Positions 19,200 through 28,620 of a stretch of 64,000 nucleotides of DNA are shown here, piece after piece (positions within the stretch are counted from its first letter, which is position 1; every line of letters starts with the position of its first letter). The DNA comes from Actinacidiphila alni. GTDB taxonomy: Bacteria; Actinomycetota; Actinomycetes; Streptomycetales; Streptomycetaceae. The stretch lies in contig NZ_FONG01000018.1 in the NCBI RefSeq assembly GCF_900112845.1, forward strand, positions 62,001-126,000. The letters run 5' to 3'. Both the position numbers and the translations under genes were made by a program. The notes below the pieces were generated by a model. That model was not told where the DNA came from, made no database searches, and was given only the letters and a program-made list of their open reading frames with translations.

Positions 19200-20975
19200 T
19201 TACTTGGAGGAGCTGAGCAGCAGGTAGTCGTACATGCCCAGGTACGCCTGAGTGACCGTCACATTGGTGGCGTTGTCCGGGCGGTAGAGCAGGTTCTTGC
19301 GGTAGATCAGCGGCACGACCGTGGCGGTGTCGACGACCATCTTGTCGATGTCGCCCCACGCCTTGGTGCGGGCGGCGGCGTCGGTGTTGGAGATCGCGTC
19401 CGACAGCGCCTTGTTGATCGCCGGGTCGTTCAGCTCCTGCAGGTTGTTGCCGCCGGACGGCTTGATGGCGCTGCCGTCCACGATCTGGTCGAGGAAGCCG
19501 TAGCCGGTCGGCCAGTCGGCGCCCCACGCGGTCATCATCAGACCGAGCTGGTGCTCGTGCACATAGCTGGGCACGCCGGCGAAGTTGGAGAAGTACTTGC
19601 CCGCCGGGTAGCTCTTGATGCTCGCGTTGATGCCGACCTGCTTGAGCGAGTTCTGCACCGCGGTGGCCTGCGCCATCTCGGCCGGGCGGTCCGAGCGCGC
19701 GGTCATGTTGACGCTGAAGCCGTTCGGGTGGCCGCACTTGGTGAGCGCGTCCTTGGCCTTGGCCTTGTCGCCCTTGTTGCCCTCGGTCGGGAACTCGTCG
19801 AACTTGGCGTAGCCGTTGACCGTCGGCGGGAGCAGCGTGGTGGCGACGTCACCCTTGACGCTGCCGCCGATCGCGGTCTGCACGGACACCTTGTCGATCG
19901 CGTACTCGACGGCCTTGCGGCACTCGATGTTGTCGAAGGGCTTCACCTTCGGGTTGATCGCCATGTAGGCGGTGGCGCCGGCGTACGAGTCGTCGGTGCT
20001 GCTCTTGTACTTGGGACCGGTGACCTTGGCCTGGGTCTGCGGGGTGACGCCCGTACCGCCGGAGTCCACCGTGGTGTTGCCCGCCAGCAGGTTGTTGTCG
20101 ATGGTGACCGCGTCGACCTTGAACTTGATCTGGTAGCGGTCCGGCAGCGCGGTGCGCACCGGGTCGTTGGCCTTGGACCACTGCGGGTTGCGCACCAGCG
20201 TGGCGCCCGCGCCCTCGGTGTACGAGGCGAATTTGTACGGGCCGGACGACACTATGTGCTTCACGTAGCCGGCGCCGTCGTCCTTGGCCTGCGGCACGGG
20301 GGCCGTCTGCGAGAAGGTCGCCAGGTAGTCGAAGTCCGCGAAGGGCTTGGCCAGGTGGAAGACGATCGTGGTGTCGTTCGGGGTCTCGATGGACGCGATC
20401 CCGTTGGGGTTCTTGTCCTTGTACGGGCCCTGGTACTTGTCGCCGCCCTCCAGGTAGGACTTGAAGTACGTCGGGCCGTTGGACAGGGCCTCGGGCGCGA
20501 AGTTGCTGCGCTCGATCGCGTACTTGATGTCCTTGGTGGTGATCGGCGTGCCGTCGTCGTACTTCAGGCCGGAACGGATCGTGTACGTCCAGGTCTTGGC
20601 GTCCGCGCTGGCCTTGCCGAGGCCGGTGGCGAGGTCGGGGACGACGGTGAGGCCGTCCTTGCCCGCGGCGGGCTTGAAGGTGAGCAGCGTACGCGCGTAG
20701 AGGCGGGAGAAGTTCTGCACCCACCCGTAGTACGTGTTGCCCGGGTCCAGGGAGTCCGGCACGTCGGAGTTCTCCATGACGACCGTCCCCCCCTTCTTGT
20801 CCGAGGCGTTGACGATCGAGGTGAGCGCGGCGTCGGTGCCCTTGGCGGCCTTGCTGCTGCCGCTGCTGGGCTTGTTGCCGCCCTTGTCGTCCTTCGAGTC
20901 GCTGCTGCACGCGGATGCTCCCAGGGCCATAGCCATGGCAAGCGCCAGCGCGGCTGTCGCTTTTCTGCTGTTCAT
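19200..20975 (-). CDS. Peptide-binding lipoprotein of ABC transporter (SBP family 5)
   Basis: A 591-residue extracytoplasmic solute-binding protein. The signal peptide ends in GASAC with lipid-anchor Cys23, followed by a charged Ser/Gly/Lys linker. The SBP_bac_5 fold is recognisable from segments such as DLATGLGKASADAKTWTYTI and the DDGTPITTKDIKYAIERS region. It supplies oligo- or dipeptides to the permeases encoded on both sides. Gene order is permease C - lipoprotein - permease B - ATPase - ATPase. Confidence 0.93.
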   Translation of the reverse strand: MNSRKATAALALAMAMALGASACSSDSKDDKGGNKPSSGSSKAAKGTDAALTSIVNASDKKGGTVVMENSDVPDSLDPGNTYYGWVQNFSRLYARTLLTFKPAAGKDGLTVVPDLATGLGKASADAKTWTYTIRSGLKYDDGTPITTKDIKYAIERSNFAPEALSNGPTYFKSYLEGGDKYQGPYKDKNPNGIASIETPNDTTIVFHLAKPFADFDYLATFSQTAPVPQAKDDGAGYVKHIVSSGPYKFASYTEGAGATLVRNPQWSKANDPVRTALPDRYQIKFKVDAVTIDNNLLAGNTTVDSGGTGVTPQTQAKVTGPKYKSSTDDSYAGATAYMAINPKVKPFDNIECRKAVEYAIDKVSVQTAIGGSVKGDVATTLLPPTVNGYAKFDEFPTEGNKGDKAKAKDALTKCGHPNGFSVNMTARSDRPAEMAQATAVQNSLKQVGINASIKSYPAGKYFSNFAGVPSYVHEHQLGLMMTAWGADWPTGYGFLDQIVDGSAIKPSGGNNLQELNDPAINKALSDAISNTDAAARTKAWGDIDKMVVDTATVVPLIYRKNLLYRPDNATNVTVTQAYLGMYDYLLLSSSK

Positions 20976-21072
20976 GCCGAGGAAAGCCTCCCAATCGGAT
21001 GGATGTACGTCGTTGCGGCAGTGGTACGGCGAGGGTGACGGGGTGTCACGTACTGCGGATCGGGTGCGGTGC

Positions 21073-22071
21073 TCACTTGCTGCGCGGATCGAGGGCGTCG
21101 CGCAGCCCGTCGCCCAGCAGGTTGAAGGCCAGCACCGTGATGAAGATCGCGAGGCCGGGGACGACCATGTACTGCGGGTCGGCGTAGAACAGGTCGACGG
21201 CGTCGTTGAGCATCCCGCCCCATGACGCCTGTGGTGGCGCGATGCCGACGCCGAGGAAGCTCAGCGCCGCCTCGAAGAGGATGTTGGTCGGGATCAGCAG
21301 CGTCGAGTAGACGAGGATCGGCGCGACCAGGTTCGGCAGCAGCTCCTTGAACAGGATGTACGGGCCGCGCGCGCCCATGCTCCGGGCGGCTTCGACGAAT
21401 TCGCGTTCTCGCAGGCTGAGCGTCTGGCCGCGGACGATGCGGCCCATGTAGGGCCAGTTGAAGAAGCCGATGACGAAGATCAGCACACTGATCCGCAGCG
21501 GCAGCCCATTCAGGCCGAAGGCGCCGTCCTGCAGCGACGCGGAGATGGAGATCGCGAAGAGCAGCAGCGGGAAGGCGAGGAAGGTGTCCATCAGCCGGCT
21601 GATCAGGCTGTCCACCCAGCCGCCGTAGTAGCCGGCGATCACGCCGAGCACGGTGCCGATGACATTGGACAGGATCGTCGCGCCGGTGGCGACCAGCATC
21701 GACACCCAGGAGCCCTCGATGATCCGGGCCAGCAGGTCGCGCCCGTACTGCGGGTCGATACCCAGCGGGTGGTCCCAACTCATGCCGCCCCAGCCGCCTT
21801 TGGGGGCGACCTTCACCGGGTCGACGAGGTCCTGGTGGAAGGCGGTGGGGTCGAGGCCGAAGATGTGCTCGATCGGCTTGGCGAGGATCGCGAGCAGCAC
21901 CAGGAGCACGACAACGATGCCACCTGCTACCGCCACCTTGTCGCGCCTGAAGCGCATCCAGGCGATCTGACCGAGCGACCTGCCCTGGATCTCGCTTCGC
22001 TCGACCCCGCTGAGTATGGCTTCCGGCTGTGCCTCGGCCTGCCCATGGGTGGTCTCAATCGGTGCGGTCAT
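21073..22071 (-). CDS. Oligopeptide ABC transporter permease (OppC/DppC-like)
   Basis: A 332-residue C-type permease with a cytoplasmic N-terminus (MTAPIETTHGQAEAQP), the short conserved segment RSLGQIAWMRFRRDK before helix 1, and the EAA loop at REREFVEAARSMGARGPYI. It is the first gene of the operon. The promoter must lie in 22072-22425. Confidence 0.93.
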   Translation of the reverse strand: MTAPIETTHGQAEAQPEAILSGVERSEIQGRSLGQIAWMRFRRDKVAVAGGIVVVLLVLLAILAKPIEHIFGLDPTAFHQDLVDPVKVAPKGGWGGMSWDHPLGIDPQYGRDLLARIIEGSWVSMLVATGATILSNVIGTVLGVIAGYYGGWVDSLISRLMDTFLAFPLLLFAISISASLQDGAFGLNGLPLRISVLIFVIGFFNWPYMGRIVRGQTLSLREREFVEAARSMGARGPYILFKELLPNLVAPILVYSTLLIPTNILFEAALSFLGVGIAPPQASWGGMLNDAVDLFYADPQYMVVPGLAIFITVLAFNLLGDGLRDALDPRSK

Positions 22072-22425
22072 GGTGTGACTGACCCCTCTCGCCGGCGGGT
22101 AACCGGCGCGCGCCCGCCGCTGTAGCGGCTTTACTCATCAGTCGTGCTGCTGGTGCGAGGTGCATGGTGCTCGTGAGCAGATGCGCGCGGTGTGCGCGCG
22201 GTGTGCGCAAGACGTGCATGGTGCATGAACCGGCAGTGCAGAAAGTGCTGTTGGTACGGGGCGGTGCAGGTGGTACGGGTTCCGCGCGGGGCTCCGGGGC
22301 CCTTGCCGCTGGATTCTTCTGTGATGTGTCGATCACCCGCCAGCCCTCACAGCGAAGGGATGCGCAACTGTGATGTGGTGATTCATCGACCGTTACCGAC
22401 GCGTACATCGGGGTACGGTCGTGGG
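22072..22425. other. Divergent intergenic region with short repeats
   Basis: This 354-nt gap separates the peptide-transporter operon (minus) from the DUF885 gene (plus) and should hold both promoters. It contains two exact copies of the 11-mer TGCGCGCGGTG (22182-22192 and 22193-22203), two copies of GTGCATGGTGC (22160-22170 and 22214-22224), and an inverted repeat GTGAT-N6-ATCAC at 22321-22336. No gene is apparent. Which repeats are operators cannot be decided by eye. Confidence 0.5.
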
Positions 22426-23937
22426 GTGAACGAGCGGCTGCGTGCGGTATGCGACCTGATGGTGCCGGTGGTACGGGAGATGGCGGGGCGGCACGAGTAC
22501 GACGGCCGGGTCCAGGACCTGTCACCGGACGGCGTCCGCCGCGGCCTGGAAGCGCTCTCCCGCGCCCGCCGCGCCGCCGGACCGCTCGAATCGGCCCACG
22601 ACGAACGGCATCTGACGGTCTTCGAGGAAGCGCAGCGCGTGCAGTACGGCGAGCTGGAGCTGCACCGGCGGGACCCGTACCAGCATCTGTCCAACCTCGA
22701 ACTGGCTTGTTACGACCGGGAGTACGCGCCGCGCCGGGAGCGCGCCAAGGCCCGTCGCAAGCATCTGGCGCGCTGGCCGGAGGCCGTGGACGGCGCCGTG
22801 GCCTCGCTCGACCAGGTGACGGCGCCGGTCGCGGACGCGCTGCTCGGCGCGGTCCGGGGCCTGGCGGCCGGGCTCGACGCGGACGAGGACCCCGAGACGG
22901 CGGCCGCCCTGGCCGCGCACGCCCGGCTGGTCGCGCACATCGAGCGGGCGGCCGAGCACGGCGACCCCGACCCGCGGCTCGGCGGCAAGGCGCTGGCTGC
23001 GCTGATGGGCAGTCAGGAAGGGATGCGGGTCGACCTGTCGGCGCTCGCCGCCGAGGCGGACCGCGAACGCGCCCGGCTCACCGACCTGTTGACCGACTCC
23101 TGCCGCGCGCTGGACCGGCACCGCCGGGTCGACGAGCTGCTGCCCGAGCTGCTGGCCGACCACCCCGGCGCGGACGGCGTGATCCCCGAGGCGGCCCGGC
23201 TCACCGACGAGGTCATCGAATTCACCCGGGCCCGCAAGCTCGCGCCGTATGTGGACGGCGACTGCCTGGTCGGGCCCGCGCCGCCCTCGCGGCGCTGGGC
23301 GATGGCGATGATGAGCTGGGCGGCGCCCGCCGAGGCCGACTCCGCGTCCTGGTACCACGTCACCCCGCCCGAGCCGGACTGGCCGGCCGACGAGCGCGAG
23401 GAGTGGCTGACGGTCTTCAGCCGCACCAGCCTGCCGTCGATCACCGTCCACGAGGTGGCCCCCGGGCACTTCGCGCACGGCCGCGCCCTGCGCAGGGCCG
23501 AAGGGCCGGTGCGGCGGACCCTGCACAGCGTGTCCTTCGCCGAGGGGTGGGCGCACTATGTGGAGGAGGTCTGCCTCGAAGAGGGCTTCCGGGCCCGCGA
23601 CCCGCGGTTCGCGATCGGCGTCGCCCTGGAGGCGCTGGTCCGCGTCACCCGGCTGACCTGTGCGATCGGGCTGCACACCGGTTCGCTCTCGCTGGAGGAC
23701 GCGACCCGGCTCTTCATGCGCGACGCCCATCTCGCCCGGGCCGGCGCCGCCTCCGAGGCGCGCCGCGGCACCTTCGACGCCGCCTACGGCCGCTACACCT
23801 GGGGCAAGCTGGAGATCATGCGGCTGCGCGAGCGCGCCCGCCGCGCCCGGCACTTCTCCCTCCCCCGCTTCCACGCCGACCTGCTCGCCCTCGGCAGCCC
23901 ACCCCTGGGCCTCCTGGACGGGGCACTGGGCGCGTAG
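22426..23937 (+). CDS. DUF885 family protein (metallopeptidase-like)
   Basis: A 503-residue member of DUF885, a family with a zincin-like metallopeptidase signature. HEVAPGHFAHG is at about residues 342-352 and the downstream FAEGWAHYVEEV motif could supply the third ligand. No signal peptide is visible, so it is probably cytoplasmic. The GTG at 22426 (VNERLRAVCDLM) is chosen because the long open frame upstream crosses the intergenic repeats. It converges on the SseB-like gene with a 12-nt gap. Confidence 0.82.
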   Translation: MNERLRAVCDLMVPVVREMAGRHEYDGRVQDLSPDGVRRGLEALSRARRAAGPLESAHDERHLTVFEEAQRVQYGELELHRRDPYQHLSNLELACYDREYAPRRERAKARRKHLARWPEAVDGAVASLDQVTAPVADALLGAVRGLAAGLDADEDPETAAALAAHARLVAHIERAAEHGDPDPRLGGKALAALMGSQEGMRVDLSALAAEADRERARLTDLLTDSCRALDRHRRVDELLPELLADHPGADGVIPEAARLTDEVIEFTRARKLAPYVDGDCLVGPAPPSRRWAMAMMSWAAPAEADSASWYHVTPPEPDWPADEREEWLTVFSRTSLPSITVHEVAPGHFAHGRALRRAEGPVRRTLHSVSFAEGWAHYVEEVCLEEGFRARDPRFAIGVALEALVRVTRLTCAIGLHTGSLSLEDATRLFMRDAHLARAGAASEARRGTFDAAYGRYTWGKLEIMRLRERARRARHFSLPRFHADLLALGSPPLGLLDGALGA

Positions 23938-23949
23938 GGGGACGGTCCG

Positions 23950-24420
23950 CTACCGCGGGCCCCACGCCGGGCCGCCCGCGTACGCCTCGCGGTCGAAGAA
24001 CGGGCGGCCGTTCGCCCGCATCCACATCGCGACGGGATCGTAGGCGTCGGCCATCGCGACCGTCGAGACGGCGAGCCCCTCGGGCACCCCGCCCACCGAC
24101 TGCTGCATCATCAGCCGCACCGACTCCACCGCCTGCGGCGACCCGTCGTAGACCTCCACGCCGATCGCCAGATACGGCTCGCCGAGCGCGGGCTGCACCC
24201 AGGCGCGCCGCAGCGCCCGTACCGGCGCGGTGCGGTGCGCGGCCTGCGCGAGCAGCGCGTAGAACTGCGGGATCTGCAGGGACGGTTCACCGATCTGGAG
24301 CGGCCCGGCGGGCAGCAGGTCCAGGCCGCCGCCGCACCGCCTTGCGCGCCCGCGATCACGTGGGACCGCCCCTTCCCCTCGTTCGGTCTGCCCGGCGCAC
24401 ACCTGTACGCCGCAGGCCAT
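23950..24420 (-). CDS. SseB C-terminal-domain protein, probably 5'-truncated
   Basis: The recognisable part (from GGLDLLPAGPLQIGEP near 24340 to the stop) matches the C-terminal half of Streptomyces SseB-like proteins, including FYALLAQAAHRT, RRAWVQPALGEPYLAIGV and DPVAMWMRANGRPFFDR. The N-terminal half expected before it is missing; the upstream frame (Gly/Asp/Thr-rich, overlapping tandem GTCCCGTCA-like sequence) does not look coding. The ATG at 24420 or the GTG at 24402 could still initiate a short protein. It follows an intact SseB-family gene on the same strand. Confidence 0.55.
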   Translation of the reverse strand: MACGVQVCAGQTERGEGAVPRDRGRARRCGGGLDLLPAGPLQIGEPSLQIPQFYALLAQAAHRTAPVRALRRAWVQPALGEPYLAIGVEVYDGSPQAVESVRLMMQQSVGGVPEGLAVSTVAMADAYDPVAMWMRANGRPFFDREAYAGGPAWGPR

Positions 24421-24526
24421 CAAATCAGGTCGTGTACCTGATCCCCACTCGTGCCGTCCGTCAGTCCCGTCCCCGGTCCCGCCGGCAGGCCCGTCACCGG
24501 TCCCGCCGTCGGTCCCGTCAGTCCCG

Positions 24527-25288
24527 TCAGTCCCGCGCGAAGAACGGCCGCACGGTCTCCAGCATCCAGTCCGCGACCGGGTCCTGGGCGACATCCAGCA
24601 GAATGAGATGTACCGGCCAGGTCACGGGCGCGGTGCCGAGGGCGCGGCCGAGCGCGTCCATGGCCGCGGCCCGGTCCTCCTCCTGCCAGCGGTCCAGCTC
24701 CACGCCGACGAAGAGGGCGGGCGGCTCGTCCTCGACGGCGGCCAGCGCGCGGCGGGCGGAGAGCACGACGGGGGTGACCGCGAATTCACCGGCGGCGGTG
24801 GCGAGGAAGTCCACCGGTTCGCCGTCGTGGTCCGGCTCCCAGAGCCGGACCCGGCCGCCGACCGCGGGCCCGCCGGGGGTCTCCCCGTACGGCCCCGCGC
24901 CGCGTCCGCCGCGGCACAGCTCGGCGACGGCGGCGGGCGGCAGCGGCACCCCGACGGCGCCGCCGGGATTCACGGCGATACCGACCGCGGGGGGCAGGCC
25001 GCGGGCGAATTCGTGCACCGGGGCGACGGTGCAGGCCATGCCGTCGGCGGCCTGCCGGAACTGCTGCTCGGAGCTGAAGACCGGCACATAGGGCGCGCCC
25101 TCCAGTTCGACGGTGGGCAGGTCGAGGGCGGGCGCGTCGGGTGTGCCGCCGTTCGGCAGCGGCACCCACACCTGGGAGCGGCCGAGCACTTCGAGCAGCC
25201 GCCCGGTGGCGGAGGGATTGCCGAGGCTCGCGGTGAGCACTTCTTCCAGCTCGTTGGCCGGCCATATGTACGGCGCCGGAATCTCCAT
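24527..25288 (-). CDS. SseB family protein (enhanced serine sensitivity)
   Basis: A 253-residue SseB-family protein. The N-terminal segment MEIPAPYIWPANELEEVL and the C-terminal domain (PPALFVGVELDRWQEED, then DPVADWMLETVRPFFAR) fit the family. In E. coli, SseB affects serine sensitivity; here the gene sits divergently next to the glycine/serine operon, which fits a role in serine metabolism, though the biochemical function is unknown. A GTG two codons upstream (25294) is an alternative start. Confidence 0.75.
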   Translation of the reverse strand: MEIPAPYIWPANELEEVLTASLGNPSATGRLLEVLGRSQVWVPLPNGGTPDAPALDLPTVELEGAPYVPVFSSEQQFRQAADGMACTVAPVHEFARGLPPAVGIAVNPGGAVGVPLPPAAVAELCRGGRGAGPYGETPGGPAVGGRVRLWEPDHDGEPVDFLATAAGEFAVTPVVLSARRALAAVEDEPPALFVGVELDRWQEEDRAAAMDALGRALGTAPVTWPVHLILLDVAQDPVADWMLETVRPFFARD

Positions 25289-25384
25289 GTCCACCCTTGT
25301 CCGCCCATGTGCCACTGTCCTGCCCGGAAACCCTAGCGGCTGGCGTGCAATGATGAGCGGCACAACTTGCATACCGGCCGTTGG

Positions 25385-25593
25385 AGGCCGCGCGGGAGAG
25401 TTCCGGCCGTCAGCGGCCGGGCGCCGAAGGAGCAAGTCCTCCCTTGAATCTCTCAGGCACAGATACCGCGCGGACGAGGCAGATCTGAAAAGCGGGCGGC
25501 TCCCTGCCGGGAGCGCGGCCCCACCCAAGGTGCAAGCCGGGGCCCGGACGGGTCACGGTGAACCTCTCAGGTTCCGATGACAGATGGGGAGAC
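25385..25593 (+). promoter_or_regulatory. Tandem glycine riboswitch
   Basis: Two glycine aptamers in a row. The first runs from about 25390 (GCGGGAGAGTTCC) through CGCCGAAGGAGCAAGTCCTC and TCTCAGGCACAGATACC to about 25490. The second runs through CACCCAAGGTGCAAGCC and AACCTCTCAGGTTCCGATGA to CAGATGGGGAG at about 25593. The paired GGCGCCGAAGGAGCAA / CAAGGTGCAA and CTCTCAGGCA / CTCTCAGGTT blocks are diagnostic of the family. It ends about 65 nt before gcvT. In the family, glycine binding turns on glycine-cleavage genes. Confidence 0.95.
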
Positions 25594-25658
25594 CAGGGGC
25601 GCACCCTTGCCCCTGGGCCCGTCCCGTCCGCCCCTCACCTCCCCGGGAGCCATCCGCG

Positions 25659-26780
25659 ATGAGCCAGCCACCCCGTCACACCGCCCTCGACGCGCTGCAC
25701 CGCGCCCTCGGCGCGACCATGACCGACTTCGCGGGCTGGGACATGCCGCTGCGGTACGGCAGCGAGCGCGACGAGCACCAGGCCGTACGCACCCGCGCCG
25801 GGCTGTTCGACCTGTCCCACATGGGCGAGATCACCGTGACGGGGCCGCGTGCGGGCGAGGCGCTCGATTACGCGCTGGTCGGCCACCTGTCGGCGCTGGC
25901 CGTCGGCCGGGCCCGCTACACGATGATCTGCGCGCCCGACGGCGGCATCCTGGACGACCTGATCGTCTACCGGCTCGGCGAGCAGGAGTACATGATCGTC
26001 GCCAACGCCTCCAACGCCCAGGTGGTGCTGGACGCGGTCACCGAGCGGGCGGCCGGTTTCGACGGCGCGGCCGTACGCGACGACCGGGACGCGTACGCGC
26101 TGCTGGCCGTCCAGGGCCCGCAGGCCCCGGGCATCCTGAAGTCGCTGACCGACGCGGATCTGGACGGGCTGAAGTACTACGCGGGCCTGCCCGGCACGGT
26201 CGCCGGGGTGTCCGCGCTGATCGCCCGTACCGGCTACACCGGCGAGGACGGCTTCGAGCTGTTCGTGGCGCCCGGCGACGCCGAGCGGCTGTGGCAGGCG
26301 CTCACCGAGGCGGGCGCGGCGGCCGGGCTCGTCCCGTGCGGCCTGTCCTGCCGGGACACGCTGCGCCTGGAGGCGGGCATGCCGCTGTACGGGCACGAGC
26401 TGAGCACCGCGCTGACGCCGTTCGACGCCGGGCTCGGCCGGGTCGTGAAGTTCGACAAGCCCGGCGACTTCGTCGGCCGGCAGGCGCTGGAGGCCGCGGC
26501 CGAGAAGGCGGCGGCCAGCCCGCCGCGCAAACTGGTCGGTCTGATCGCCGAGGGCCGCCGGGTGCCGCGCGCGGGCTACCCGGTGACGGACGGCTCCGGC
26601 GCCGTGATCGGCGAGGTCACCTCGGGCGCGCCGTCCCCGACGCTCGGCGTTCCGCTGGCGATGGCGTACGTGGACGCCGCGCATGCCGCGCCCGGCACGG
26701 CGGGGGTGGCCGTCGACATCCGCGGCGCCCAGGAGCCGCACCGGGTCGTGGCGCTGCCGTTCTACAAGCGGGAACGCTGA
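25659..26780 (+). CDS. gcvT: Glycine cleavage system T protein (aminomethyltransferase)
   Basis: Transfers the methylene group from the H-protein-bound intermediate to tetrahydrofolate, releasing ammonia. The 373-residue protein has the N-terminal MTDFAGWDMPLRYGS, DLSHMGEI and the C-terminal barrel domain. The ATG at 25659 follows CCGGGAGCC. An earlier in-frame GTG/ATG would overlap the riboswitch and is unlikely. First gene under the tandem glycine riboswitch. Confidence 0.97.
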   Translation: MSQPPRHTALDALHRALGATMTDFAGWDMPLRYGSERDEHQAVRTRAGLFDLSHMGEITVTGPRAGEALDYALVGHLSALAVGRARYTMICAPDGGILDDLIVYRLGEQEYMIVANASNAQVVLDAVTERAAGFDGAAVRDDRDAYALLAVQGPQAPGILKSLTDADLDGLKYYAGLPGTVAGVSALIARTGYTGEDGFELFVAPGDAERLWQALTEAGAAAGLVPCGLSCRDTLRLEAGMPLYGHELSTALTPFDAGLGRVVKFDKPGDFVGRQALEAAAEKAAASPPRKLVGLIAEGRRVPRAGYPVTDGSGAVIGEVTSGAPSPTLGVPLAMAYVDAAHAAPGTAGVAVDIRGAQEPHRVVALPFYKRER

Positions 26781-26872
26781 CAGGCTCGTCCCGCCCTTTC
26801 CTCTGTGCGCTTGTGCGCGGACCGGACCGTCCCGCCGCGCGAGCACCCCTTCACATCCGGGAGAATTCCGTC

Positions 26873-27253
26873 ATGAGCATCAATCCCCAGAACCTGCGGT
26901 ACAGCAAGGAACACGAGTGGCTCTCCGCCCCCGCGGACGGGGTCGCCACCGTCGGCATCACCTCGCACGCCGCCGACGCGCTCGGTGACGTCGTCTTCGT
27001 GCAGCTGCCCGAGGTGGGCGCCGCCGTGACCGCGGGCGAGACCTGCGGCGAGCTGGAGTCCACCAAGTCCGTCAGCGACCTGTACTCCCCGGTCTCCGGC
27101 GAGGTCACCGAGATCAACCAGGACGTCGTGGACGACCCGGCGCTGGTCAATTCCGCGCCCTTCGAGGGCGGCTGGCTGTTCAAGGTCCGCGTGTCGGACG
27201 AGGCCGGCGAGCTGCTGTCGGCCGCCGAGTACGACGCCTTCATCGCGGGCTGA
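26873..27253 (+). CDS. gcvH: Glycine cleavage system H protein
   Basis: A 126-residue lipoyl-carrier protein that shuttles the aminomethyl group between the P, T and L proteins. The lipoylated lysine is Lys66 in ELESTKSVSDLYSP. The start MSINPQNLRYSKEHEWL follows CCGGGAGAATTCCGTC. It lies 92 nt after gcvT. The P protein gene (gcvP) is not in this window, as is usual in Streptomyces, where it lies elsewhere. Confidence 0.97.
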   Translation: MSINPQNLRYSKEHEWLSAPADGVATVGITSHAADALGDVVFVQLPEVGAAVTAGETCGELESTKSVSDLYSPVSGEVTEINQDVVDDPALVNSAPFEGGWLFKVRVSDEAGELLSAAEYDAFIAG

Positions 27254-27348
27254 GCCCTCCCCGGACCTCCCCGTCCCGGCCGTCCGCCGCGGCCGCCCGA
27301 TTCGGCCACCCGGTTCGACCTTCCGATCCTTCTGACCAGGAAGCTCCC

Positions 27349-28602
27349 ATGTCGTTGCTGAACCAGTCCCTGCACGAGTTCGACCCGGACGTCGCCGCCG
27401 CGGTCGACGCCGAACTGCACCGCCAGCAGTCCACCCTCGAAATGATCGCCTCGGAGAACTTCGCGCCGGTCGCGGTCCTGGAGGCCCAGGGCTCGGTGCT
27501 GACCAACAAGTACGCCGAGGGGTACCCGGGCCGCCGCTACTACGGCGGCTGCGAGCACGTCGACGTGATCGAGCAGCTCGCGATCGACCGGGTCAAGGCG
27601 CTGTTCGGCGCCGAGGCCGCGAACGTCCAGCCGCACTCGGGCGCGTCGGCGAACGCCGCCGCGATGGCCGCGCTGCTCAAGCCGGGCGACACCATCCTGG
27701 GCCTGGACCTGGCGCACGGCGGCCACCTGACCCACGGCATGAAGATCAACTTCTCCGGCAAGCTGTACAAGGTCGCCGCCTACCACGTGGACGAGCACAC
27801 CGGTCTGGTCGACATGGCCGAGGTCGAGAAGCTCGCCCGCGAGCACCGGCCGCAGCTGGTCATCGCGGGCTGGTCGGCGTATCCGCGGCAGCTCGACTTC
27901 GCCGAGTTCCGCCGGATCGCGGACGAGGTCGGCGCGTATCTGATGGTCGACATGGCGCACTTCGCCGGCCTGGTCGCGGCCGGTCTGCACCCCTCCCCCG
28001 TGCCGTACGCGGACGTGGTCACCACCACGACCCACAAGACGCTGGGCGGGCCGCGCGGCGGTGTCATCCTCTCCAAGGCCGAGCTGGCCAAGAAGATCAA
28101 CTCCGCGGTCTTCCCCGGTCAGCAGGGCGGCCCGCTGGAGCATGTGATCGCCGGAAAGGCGGTGGCCTTCAAGGCCGCGGCCACCGACGAGTTCAAGGAC
28201 CGCCAGGCCCGTACGCTCCAGGGCGCGAAGATCCTCGCCGACCGGCTGGTCCGCGACGACCTCACCGAGGTCGGCGTCTCCGTGCTGTCCGGCGGCACCG
28301 ACGTCCACCTCGTCCTGGTCGACCTGCGCGACTCCGCGCTCGACGGGCAGCAGGCCGAGGACCGCCTCCACTCGGTCGGGATCACCGTCAACCGCAACGC
28401 GATCCCCAACGACCCGCGGCCCCCCATGGTCACCTCGGGCCTGCGCATCGGCACGCCCGCGCTCGCCACACGGGGCTTCGACGCCGAGGATTTCCGCGAG
28501 GTCGCGGAGATCATCGCGGCGGCGCTGAAGCCTTCTTACGATGCGGCTGCCTTGAGGGACCGGGTCACCGCTCTCACGGTGAAGCATCCCCTCTACACCT
28601 GA
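27349..28602 (+). CDS. glyA: Serine hydroxymethyltransferase
   Basis: Interconverts serine and glycine with tetrahydrofolate. The 417-residue length is typical; PLP-binding Lys230 is in TTTHKTLGGPRGG, and the substrate-binding ENFAP and EGYPGRRYYGG motifs are intact. The ATG follows CCAGGAAGCTCCC. It lies 95 nt after gcvH in the glycine block, so it may be co-regulated by the riboswitch. Confidence 0.97.
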   Translation: MSLLNQSLHEFDPDVAAAVDAELHRQQSTLEMIASENFAPVAVLEAQGSVLTNKYAEGYPGRRYYGGCEHVDVIEQLAIDRVKALFGAEAANVQPHSGASANAAAMAALLKPGDTILGLDLAHGGHLTHGMKINFSGKLYKVAAYHVDEHTGLVDMAEVEKLAREHRPQLVIAGWSAYPRQLDFAEFRRIADEVGAYLMVDMAHFAGLVAAGLHPSPVPYADVVTTTTHKTLGGPRGGVILSKAELAKKINSAVFPGQQGGPLEHVIAGKAVAFKAAATDEFKDRQARTLQGAKILADRLVRDDLTEVGVSVLSGGTDVHLVLVDLRDSALDGQQAEDRLHSVGITVNRNAIPNDPRPPMVTSGLRIGTPALATRGFDAEDFREVAEIIAAALKPSYDAAALRDRVTALTVKHPLYT

Positions 28603-28620
28603 CTCCTCCCGGAGCGGGGC

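Noticed and set aside
22321..22336. GTGAT-N6-ATCAC considered as a Crp site.
   Set aside because: It does not fit the Streptomyces Crp consensus (GTG-N6-GNCAC) as I recall it; reported only as an inverted repeat.
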